A DNA stretch of 21,032 nucleotides from Isohypsibius dastychi (lineage: Eukaryota > Tardigrada > Eutardigrada > Parachela > Isohypsibiidae): assembly GCA_034696485.1 (NCBI GenBank), contig JAQIWT010000405.1, positions 1 through 21,032 of the forward strand, written 5' to 3'. This document shows, one piece after another, positions 9,928 to 19,400 of this stretch. Positions within the stretch are counted from its first letter, which is position 1, and each line of letters begins with the position of its first letter. A program made the translations under genes and the position numbers. The notes below the pieces were generated by a model. It made no database searches. It saw only the letters and a program-made list of their open reading frames with translations, and was not told the origin of the DNA.

Positions 9928-11109
9928 GTGATGAGCCATTTGCATTGGTTTTTGTCATTTCGATAATTATGTTAAGAACGTTTCGCTGCACCCCAGATAG
10001 GACCCCAGAACTGGACTGAGACCGCTGATTCTCGTGGTTTGCCTAACCACGATAAAGTCATCAGAGCAACATGGGAGAATTCAAATGAATTTACGCTAGA
10101 AACCGCAGAGCTGAGTGACCGTGACATCTTTATACTTCACTGTGCTTATCATGCATATCATAAATTGAGCATAGTTTCACGCTATTGGCAGTCACAAAGA
10201 TGATCCTATAGTTGTAATACCATGCAGTCTAAAACTTACCATCGGTTTCGGGAGCGACTGTCCAACATATAATAGCACTCCACACGACAGCTCATGGCAT
10301 TCTCGAACAATAACGATCAAAACTTGAAGAAAAGGTCATTTAAAATCACCAAGTTATACGGGAATCGGTGGAGGGCAAAACCGAACAGAGGTTTGGAAGC
10401 TGTACTGATCTGATCCTGTCCAGGACTAACCTCGAATGACTAAACCCTAGAGTAACCCTGAATAATGGCAGTTCAATAATAGTTGAAACAGCGGGGAAAA
10501 CGCATTTGCACCTTGACATCGTACTCGTTCCTTGTAGTTATTTCAGTGTGTTTCATGTACAGCCCTCGTTTCCAGCAAGAATACACTTTCAGCGAAGAAA
10601 ACCGAGCAAGAAAAGTGTGTTCAGCATCAGGTATACATTTTTTCCTCATCCTTAAACGGTTACATTTGAGCGGGAAACCAAACCGGACATGTTTTCATTG
10701 TGCCCAATCATTTGTTTCTACACGTTATCTGAAAGCCTTTGCAGAATACCAGTGAAGGTGCCTGCCTCACCGGCTGGGTCTAACCCAAAGATTTGATCGA
10801 TCAATCAATCAATCAAGCAAACTTAAGTCGCGGCAACGCCAATACAGTGCACGTACACTGAAGTTTTGTGGTGAAGAGGTGTGGTTTGCTTACGTCAAGC
10901 TGACATCAAGTAAAATCTTTATCGCTCGTGTCCTGCATTCCCGGAACCGGGTCAAGCCTGTCCTGGGTGGCTTGGGTATTTTCCGTGAATTCATGACAGC
11001 AGTACAGATGTGTTGTGGACTGCCCCGTCTCAGTCGAAGCTGAGATTTTCTACAGCCTGCAAATTTCAATTTCCGAAATAAACGATCCGACTTCCCAACT
11101 CCAACAATC
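9928..11109. other. Intergenic region after the aquaporin array
   Basis: About 1.2 kb with no supportable gene. A 90-codon open frame at 10483-10755 has no recognisable features. The stretch contains a short TCAA tandem repeat near 10800 and should include the promoter of the glycine-rich gene. No clear TATA box is seen. Confidence 0.55.
10797..10816. repeat. Short TCAA tandem repeat
   Basis: Four uninterrupted TCAA units at 10801-10816 are preceded by ATCGA, giving a small tetranucleotide microsatellite in intergenic DNA. Confidence 0.8.
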
Positions 11110-11693
11110 ATGTCACGCTGTCTCCTTATTGCATTTGCATTTTCCATCGTGATCGTCAGCACCACAGCCTATGATCCCGAGCGTTCTCGTCCACTCGGAA
11201 AGTACGATTTCACGGAGGATGAGCTGGAAGATAATCCAGAAGCTCGTCAGATCTTGAGGAGAGTTGTCGCCACGCGCAGAGTTTTTCCTGGCTTGGGATT
11301 TGGTGGACTGGGATTTGGTGGGCTTGGCTATGGTGGACTGGGATATGGTGGACTGGGGTTTGGTGGACTAGGTGGGCTTGGATATGGCGGATTGGGCTAC
11401 GGAGGACTTGGAGGTGAGATTTGAGCCTTGATTCCTTCCGAATGCTGTCTTGAAATGTTGTTCCATCATATTTTGATGTTTGCGTTGATCTAGGCTTCGG
11501 TATGTTTGACGAAGAAGACCCGCGTGCTCAGCAAGTTGGGAACAGCGTGATGGACGAAGATGAAGATCATGAGCATTCCTCATCTGGATCGGACAGCATT
11601 CGACTTCCTCGACGTGTGCTGTGGAGATTGTTGCGTATCCTCTCACGATCCCAGCGTCGTCCACAACGATCTGCATTACTGATTCGAGTTTGA
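11110..11693 (+). CDS. Secreted glycine-rich repeat protein
   Basis: Exons 11110-11413 and 11494-11693 (phase-1 intron of 80 bases, GTGAGA...GATCTAG) encode 167 aa. Residues 1-20 form a clear signal peptide, with likely cleavage after Ala20. An acidic segment follows (about 32-45), then two dibasic pairs (50-51 and 56-57), then Gly-Leu-Gly-Phe/Tyr-Gly repeats from about 61 to 104. Next come a strongly acidic Asp/Glu/His/Ser segment (about 107-137) and a very basic Arg/Leu-rich C-terminus. The codon split by the intron restores Gly and continues the repeat, which supports the splice. I do not recognise the family. Similar low-complexity secreted proteins serve in cuticle, shell, silk or adhesive layers, or as glycine-rich antimicrobial peptides. 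The dibasic pairs also allow processing by a proprotein convertase. None of these roles is demonstrated. Confidence 0.8.
11290..11413 (+). repeat. Coding minisatellite of 12-15-base units
   Basis: Tandem units of the form GGA-TTT/TAT-GGT-GGA-CTG encode the Gly-Leu-Gly-Phe/Tyr-Gly repeats. Third-position differences between units and one shortened unit (Gly-Gly-Leu directly after Gly-Leu) show that the array grew by slippage or unequal exchange and then diverged under selection for the protein sequence. Confidence 0.8.
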
Positions 11694-12153
11694 CGCCCTG
11701 TGACTGAAAATTTTCTAGATGATGAAGTTTGAAATGTGATCTGAAGCCCGTGTAGAGCTCCTTCCGTGACTAGTCAGAGAGAGATTTTCGTTATTTTGTG
11801 GGTCGCGCATGAAGTAATAATGGTTTCTCACAGCTGTCTTTTGATGTGTGTGTCAATGGGAAAGTGTTTGGACGAAATCAGAAACAGCGATCTTTTCATT
11901 ATTCTCCACTTCCGGTCAGTTTCGCAGAATTCATAGCGCTTGTCTCGTTCTAAGAAAACAGTCAGGTCATTATTGCGTTTGTTCTTCCTCTCATGTCGAT
12001 TATAACAGTTTCTGTTCGGTTTCTGTGTGGTACGCCCTCGACAAACATAAAGACGGAGGCTTCAAAAAATGGCCATTCAAAATCTTCATTGTGCACTCTA
12101 AAGAATGATGGGTTTTGTCAGATAAAACGCTTCTTGAACGATTCTTCTAACAT
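11694..12153. other. Convergent 3' intergenic region
   Basis: This holds the 3' ends of the glycine-rich gene (+) and the TRH-receptor-like gene (-). No canonical AATAAA was seen on either strand close behind the stops, so poly(A) signals here must be variants. An 86-codon open frame at 11848-12108 has no recognisable features. Confidence 0.55.
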
Positions 12154-15100
12154 TCAAATGGACATGGAGATCGAAATCGTGATTCCACGTCGACGACGGA
12201 AAAGGTCAACCACAGCATCATGAAAAGCTGTGCTCATGAAGTTATATATGATTGGGTTGATGGCACTGTTCACGTAAATTAACGTTTTCGCGAACAATAA
12301 AAACCAGATGTCCCACCAACCAACTCCGATGAACGAGTTATAGACCAGCAATCCTCGATAAGGCAGCCAACAAACGGCGAAAATCAGGACTACAACCATG
12401 AGAACATGAAGAGCCTAAAACAACCTTCTCGTGATTCGCAGTGACTCATCAATCATGGATATTGAAATACCTGGGTTCTGCTTTGTCTCCGTGTTTTTGG
12501 TTTCACAGATCGCCTAAATGATCCGGCTCCAGAGAAGTAATGATCGCTTCGTAATTGTGTCCTCGCATCGCCGGTGTATGACATACTGACTTCCGAGTCG
12601 CGATACGGAAGTTTTGGTGAAGACTTGGCCTCTGATTTGAAGCGTAACCGACCGGCTATTCTTCCGTATACAAAAGTTGCGCATAGCAAAGGCACAATGT
12701 AGAACAGGATAAGATCAGCCACAAAAAAGTAGGTGTATTGCTCGGTTGAAAGCCGAAAATCGCATAGTTCGACAGCAGCGGCATTCCGATCCGAGCGTAC
12801 CTCCGTCAGGCCAAGCCTATATAAAGAATCTGGTAAGATTCACTTCATGATTTTGACAAACGGTGCGCTGGAAAAAATATGGAAATTCAAAAGGTTCGTT
12901 GTTAAACTTTTGAGTTTTCTAGGGAAGCCTAGCTCATCTGATTTATCCGACCGTCCAAATTGACACACGTTTGTGTGTTTAGACGTTTCTGATAAACAAC
13001 CGTCGATTTCAGCGGCCTGTTTGTTCCAGCGATATTCTTTCAGACTCTTTATTTTCAACTCATCGCTTCAGATCGATTTTCGTAAAGTTATTATTCTTTC
13101 ACAAAGCTGCTTTTGTTGTCTAAACACTCAACTGAAGGTCCGTGTCAATCTCGCGGGCAAAGAAGTTTTGTACTGTAATTTAGAATGCAACCAAATGCAA
13201 CCTACAGCTATGACCAGCTACAACTATCCACAGCTACAGCTAATGTCAGCAAACGAACACCCGATCAAATCTTCAGTTCGGAAGGCACTCTTTCTACCAT
13301 TAAACTGTACCATACGTGCGAAACTACCTGAAATCCGACTACCAAGAGCACAGGTATGGCTGGAGTTCAGCGGTCTGGACAGTTCGACCTACATCACAGC
13401 TGGGCAGACATTAAAAGGGTAGCAAATGGTCAAAAGGAAAGAAATCTGTCCTCTGTATTCTGTCCTCATTGGTCAGTCGTGTGCATGTGACGTATCGACG
13501 ACGTAGGCCAAACTTTTCCGACCTGACGAGCTTGAGATCTACTCCTTGTAAAAAGCACAAGATCCAATTCAAGAGAAGTTTTGTAGATTCTGTTTACTGG
13601 CACTTTCGCCAGTGCAAGCTGTTCTTTCTAGGAACATGACAAGCTGCTTATAATTAATTCATAACCTGATTGATAAAACGAGCTTGTTCAATAGTTCGTA
13701 GAATCCAACAATAAATCATCGGTTATGAGTGGCCTATGATAATTCAATCAGTACTTTACGTCTTTTGCAAGCGCATTCTAATTTTAACTGCTTTGTGGCT
13801 GGTTTCTGCGTTCACCAGCCACTTACAAAAACATACAAGAAAAAATGATGAATTATGAGACTACATACCATGGCGCACAATAGAGAATCGAGATTATCCA
13901 TAGTACAACGATGATCTTTCTTGCTCTTTCAACTGTGCATACTTTTTGCGCCAGAATCGGCTTGAGCACGGCTATGTATCGTTCGATCGTGAAAGCCAAA
14001 ATACTGCAAGGCAATTCATCTTTGTTAACAAATTTCTGAGAAAGAGTGACTCGGTGAGAAATGCACGCACCTGAGACTTCCGGCGTTAATGCCGAGAAAA
14101 TTGGTGAAAACTAGTAAGGAACATCCGATCTGCCCAAAGATCCATCTGACGCCTATGTGGTGCGAGATCACAGCTTCCGGTACGGCGGAAATTAGGACAA
14201 TAAGGTCTGCGTAAGCGAGTGATGTCTGAAAAGAGCAGAAAGGCATTACCATATTTGAATTTGATGCCACTGGAACTATTGAATGTTGAGATACCATTGA
14301 ATTTGTTAAGCACAGGTTTCCCGCATCTGACATAAGATATGAATATTTTCTTCTTTATTACATTGACTAGAAAACTGACTTTAAATTAGAGGATGAGTAA
14401 ATGGTCACATTCCTACGATGTGTCTACGCAGAAATTGTTTCTGAAAGCCGAGTATATGTACCAGAGTTTTGAATCCGTTTTCCACTTATAACACATTGTT
14501 ACTAAAAATACTGTAAAACGGGGCTCGACTACAGCGCTGTCGCGGTGGCGTGTATTCAGTATTTCATACTTCGCTCCGTGTATTTAATCTGAGGCGTCGA
14601 TTTTTTACGATTTGATCGATATCAAACAAGGTATCTCGGCTTGTTTTCCTTCTGTTTTCTCTTCCGGTAAAATATTATTGGAAGAAATGAAACTCGCTTC
14701 CTGGCGGAAAAGGCGCTCGACCTGAACACTGCGGTGAGGCTTGAAATTCAGCAATCCATTATGAGGATTTTCAGGGCTACAGCTCGATCTTTCGTAATGT
14801 ATGGTAGCAGGCAGATTGTTCAAAACTATACATTTTTTTCAAACTTTACATTTTTTAAACCAACACTTTTTGAAATCCACGAATCCTCAAAGAATATCAC
14901 CCCCCCCCCCCCGGCCCTCCTGTCACAGCTGATGGAGAGGCACAACGAAAATTGGATGATCTGATGAGCGCATTAGCACTGTCCAGTTTAAGCTGTCTTA
15001 TTTCCATACTGGGATTTACTCTAAGCACTCCCCCAGTCGAAACTTGAATGTCAGCGTGCCTAAAATGAATTCATTTTTTTCATCCCGAAGATGCCGGTGA

Positions 15101-16442
15101 TCGATAAAACTTGCTATCACACATCTTCGCGCTGAAAGGACTGCGAAAGTGACCAAATAACTACAACTAAAATCGACAGCATTTTCTACAATAATCATCG
15201 TTAGAAGTTTGCAGATTCATCGTAATCTAGTGAAACTCGGGAGCAAACATTGTTAAGTAGCAAAAAATGTGAACTTTCCATGGTGCATGAAAAGACGCAT
15301 ATCAGGGTATTCAAAGAGGGGAGTGTCTCACTGGCACCAAAGGATAAGTATGGCCAGAGCTTTCAAAATCTATGGGACCAGAGATGCGTGAAGAGTGCAA
15401 GTCAAGGAAAGTTACGAATCCTGACATCGTGTTTAGTCACGCAATAACATTTATGTATAATTTCACCACAAAACAGCAACTCTCAACCCGTACTCCTTGT
15501 CAATTAAACGGATGAAGCAAGAGGTATTGACAATGAGCACAGTCTGAACACCTGAATGATCAAAAAGCAACATCCTTCCATATGCGTGATCAATTGCCCC
15601 AAGCTGCTTTGTACCCGGTGGGGGAAGGGGAGCAGCATTTGCTATTCATGAACCCATTACTCGGAAGTTATTGAGGATTTTAAAGCAGCAGCCTGTTTGA
15701 ATTATGAAAACCTTGTAAATACGACTAGAAAGGTCATGCCACCTCAAGTTCCAAACTGAAATCCTCAACCGCGGAACAAACGACTTTTGATGACTATTTT
15801 ACAATTATTATTTTACACCTCAAAGATTGACGAGAAAAGAACAAGATTAGTGAGGATAAAGATTGAGACTCAAGTGAAGACCAAGATTAGTGCTCTGCCT
15901 CCACACTGCATGACGTTCGCAAGGCTGTAGGAGAGAGATCTCTAGGTTCAGCTTATTTACTACTCCGGCAGCACCGGTGTGTCGTGATTCCCACCGGAAA
16001 TGAAAATTCCCGGAAAGTAATCGAACCCTTCCTGTGCCTGGACCTATGGCCTTCGGTTTTCAGAAACCAGTTAATTGGAATCCCCCATCAAAGCACAGAC
16101 GATTTGCTGTTGAAGCCGTATAACGTATGATGCAAATAAACATATTTCGCTCACCAAGTAGCAGTAGGTTGGTTTTTGCAGCGCTTTGGTCCTTCTAGCG
16201 ACAATAATCAAAACGATATTTCCGGCAACACCACAGACAAATATAATCAAATGTAAAATAGTTGCGATGATGCGGTATGATAGAGGATGGTTGAGTCCGT
16301 TATGCGTTGAAGTGTCGTTCATTTCACAATCGCTGAAACCTGTCTTGCTGAATTCCAGTTCGCAAATTCTTTGTGCAGCTATCAGCTCCTCTTCAATCCA
16401 GGATCTGTTATAATGAACCGCCTCTTCACTATGTTCCGCCAT
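12154..16442 (-). CDS. TRHR: Thyrotropin-releasing-hormone-receptor-like GPCR (EFLamide/TRH receptor family), 5 exons
   Basis: A class A neuropeptide receptor; TRH receptors usually couple to Gq and calcium. Reverse-strand exons 16442-16155, 14225-14071, 14003-13869, 12816-12471 and 12414-12154 join in frame (phases 0, 2, 2, 0; all GT-AG) to give 394 aa. The N-terminus has sequons at N12 and N42. TM1 has G74-N75, and PTYCYL followed by TSLAYAD (91-103) is close to TRHR TM2. C131 and C211 are the likely disulfide. LGIN (140-143) precedes FTIERY (152-157), both TRHR signatures. TM6 reads CWLPYR (323-328), and TM7 has NSAINPIIY (357-365). Of the TRH-contacting positions known in mammals, Asn110 is kept (N143), Tyr106 is Phe139 and Arg306 is Lys351. 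The tail after NPIIY is only 29 residues, Arg-rich and without cysteine. Ecdysozoan and other protostome members bind TRH-like or EFLamide peptides. Family assignment is strong; the ligand is inferred. Confidence 0.93.
12817..13868 (-). other. Intron 3 of the TRHR-like gene
   Basis: A 1052-base phase-2 intron that falls just after TM4 (splitting Trp193). It contains a 149-codon open frame on the opposite strand (12973-13422), which begins at a GTG and has no recognisable domain. It also holds a small CAGCTA repeat cluster. Confidence 0.75.
13205..13242. repeat. CAGCTA repeat cluster
   Basis: CAGCTA occurs at 13205, 13215, 13231 and 13237, with a related CAACTA at 13221. The 38-base block lies in intron 3 of the TRHR-like gene. 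CAGCT contains half of an E-box-like CAGCTG site, but no complete E-box is present in the cluster. Confidence 0.7.
14226..16154 (-). other. Intron 1 of the TRHR-like gene
   Basis: A 1929-base phase-0 intron between TM1 and TM2 codons, the longest intron in the window. It holds the 13-base C run (G run on the sense strand) at 14900-14912 and several short featureless open frames. No nested gene or RNA gene was recognised. Confidence 0.75.
14900..14912 (-). repeat. C13 (sense-strand G13) run in TRHR-like intron 1
   Basis: Thirteen C on the plus strand are thirteen G on the coding strand of the TRHR-like gene. The length equals the G run at 782-794. A CCGGCCC extension follows. Confidence 0.9.
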
Positions 16443-19400
16443 GTCGAGCGATTAGTGGCAATAAATATACAATAAAGCCGGGAGGCAGATTCCCGCTGCT
16501 TGCAGACGATTCAATCAATTTCGCACCAATAGCTACCGGTGGAGCAACATACAATTCCGTTAAATCACTGGGAACAGCTGTGAAAAACGGAGGCCAGGTG
16601 ACAGGGTACGGCCATTAAAAAGGAACTGGAGGCAGTTTCCATTCTCTTCAGGCTCCCCTTGAGTAGAATACGCCTTCTTCAAGCAGCAATTAAACAGCTA
16701 GAGTAACTATAGTCAAGAACGCAAGCGAATATCATCCCTGACGACCTCATTAGTTCCCACACTCATATCTACACTGGTTCAGGCTCAGGGTGGACAAAAC
16801 TGTGCGACTGACGAATACGACTCTTCTCGTAAAATTACCGCCTCTCTTGGAACATCTCGAGTGTAAAATCATGACAGCTTGTTATATGGTCTCTGATTGT
16901 GATGCTTACATAGGGTGACATTGAGCTGATAATCGCCAAGAGGGCCGATTATACCGAGCACAGCAGTAGTGATACTGAATCTGAAAATGAAGCTGCTGTC
17001 GGATAACGATTCGTGAACATCTTCCTCTCCTGTGCATGGACGTTCGAAGCGAAAACTCAAGCTGTTCAGCTTGATGAATTATTCAAACTCCTTTGCAGAT
17101 TTCACAGTTTTATTTTAACCTGCCGGCTCATTCTTTCCAACTACACCACACGCCTCGTTGGGAGTCTCGATCTGGTGGTCTCAAGGACACTGACATCAAA
17201 TGTAGCTTCTTCCTCGCACCAATTTTTTTACGATTGCCACAGTAGCGGCTAATGAGTTCCGCTACTTCAATCAGTCCGGGTGCATGGAGTCTCAGATTTA
17301 CCAATTCATTTTCTATATTGTATCCGTTGTATTTAGTTCGTTTTCTTCTGACTCAGACATTACGGTCAGCTGCAGACTTGCAGTCGTGCCTCGCGATTCA
17401 AAAACGGTTTTGTTGAAATTCTCCTCCCGCAATCTAAATTTCTCCCGAAAACCCGTCAGCAAAACCCGCAACTCAAAAAAGCTCGCGGGACAGGAATGGT
17501 TGGTTGGCCTTTTCCCGATTTCGTGATGTATGAGTCCAGCCTTAAAACCATGTAATTTACCGGTCAACTTGATCTCGCTAGTTTAGCGGTTGAGATACTG
17601 TACTATTTGACTCACCAAAGCTTTTATTACATATATTGTTTCTGTTATGGACCCGATGAATAACCACATGTACTCCTTGAAAAATCTGAGCAGCTGTCAC
17701 TACCTTCAAGTCCCAATAGAACTAAAACCCCCGAAACCCCCGAAAAATTGCGCGGGTTGTTAAATCACCAGAATTTCAGAAGGTTCGGATCAGATATCAA
17801 AAACATGGCTCGATATTCAGGACATTTGAGTCCAGCAGTCGTGCAGCTTATAGTAAGAAACAGATTATTTTCTGTATCCTTGAGATGGGAAATGGAGCTT
17901 TTAATTAAACTGTGACAGTACCATCGCTTCCGAATAACAGAGCACAATGAATGTGCCTTTATGGTTCCGCACGGTAGAATGTTTGAATCAAACAATACCG
18001 CTTGAATATCATGGAGCCATATGCGGTAAGCTGAGCCGTCCTACGACATAAAAGTGACTTCTTCTGAGATCACTGTGTGCTGGCCAATGCACGATCACAT
18101 GTGCATTCAGAAGTCCTCACCCCAGTGATATTTTCGCGCGATCTGGTGGATGCAGTACAGCCCTCAAAAAATCATCTGACTTGGCAGAAACTTTAAGAAT
18201 CGAACCAATCAAATTCCAGTTTTGAAAATTCGTCTGATAAACCTCAAAACATAGTTTGATTGATTGACTTGGGCTTAAAACGAAGTAGTATCCCCCTTTC
18301 TCCTTGCTTTTGTTTGATCGACATCTGTTACTAACTGTTTTTTCTGCAATTCAGACACAACAGTGAGGTAAGAAGACGACTGCCTGCAGAACATCTAGTA
18401 ACTGATATTGGTTAGTGAATACAATGAGGAATCACAGAACTGGCAATCACAAGACAGATTCATCTAAAAAGGAACGTTTTAATTGAAGTCTATAAGTACA
18501 TCCCTGCTGCGTGTCCGTTTTTGACTGGAAGTGTATACCGTGCTTCAAATGTATTCCCTGCAACAGCATCGTTCTTTGTTTCGTATTGTATTTTCCAGAA
18601 AAATGATTCCACCAGTTAATTACAGTTAAGTACATCTTAGAGGCCACTTTTTCTCGTTTGCAAACGGAATACAAAACAACGCGCTATGTGCGTGCGAGAG
18701 AACAATAACCACTACTCGGGACTCACGAGGACTCACTCTCGGGACTCGGGACTTCTGACAGCTTCGTTAAAGCTTCGGTGACGTTAAAAGCCTTGGCCAT
18801 GAAGACTTCAGTGTGCTTTTACTTCCCATAAGAGTTATCAAAGTGTATGCATTGAGCAAGGAGAAGGAGACCAGTACATTTATTCTGCATTGTTTCTATG
18901 TACCACCTGGCAAGAAGAGTTCATCATAGGTATATATATGCTTGAGGTTAAAACATGGATCCGTCATCTGTCAAGAGCTAGGATTCCGAACGCAGTCACC
19001 CCATTGCGACGTCCTCGTTATGAGCGAACAAAAGATACAACTGCATGGACAACGTTTCGGAATGTATGAAGATCCTGGTTGAACAAAAATTATTGTCCCC
19101 CCGAGCAAGGCTGAGTGACTAGCTCCATCTCAAATTGTGATGTCCAATACCGACAGCTTAATTAAAACGGCATCTCCGAAAGCATGCGGAAAAGGTCATA
19201 ACATGAGAGTCTTGAGGTTTTGATCCGCAACTTGTTCATCTGTTTCACAATATAAAGATCAACCTTTCCAGAATCACTCGTTCGTACGTTTTCTTGCTCA
19301 ACGTTTTGAAACGAACCAACTGGCTCGAAGGTCATTACATAAAGGTCATTCTGTACCAATTTATTGCTTGTGGTGGGTTCACTACGTCCACTTTTCTCCC

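Noticed and set aside
12973-13422. 149-codon forward open frame within TRHR-like intron 3
   Set aside because: It begins at a GTG, shows no recognisable family and contains the low-complexity CAGCTA block. No evidence of a nested gene.
16869-17060. Reverse-strand frame ending near a GTAAGC donor, considered as an upstream exon of the TRHR-like gene or a TM1-like exon
   Set aside because: The receptor already has an ATG-initiated first exon with sequons and TM1, and no partner exon in phase was found. It could at most be 5' untranslated.
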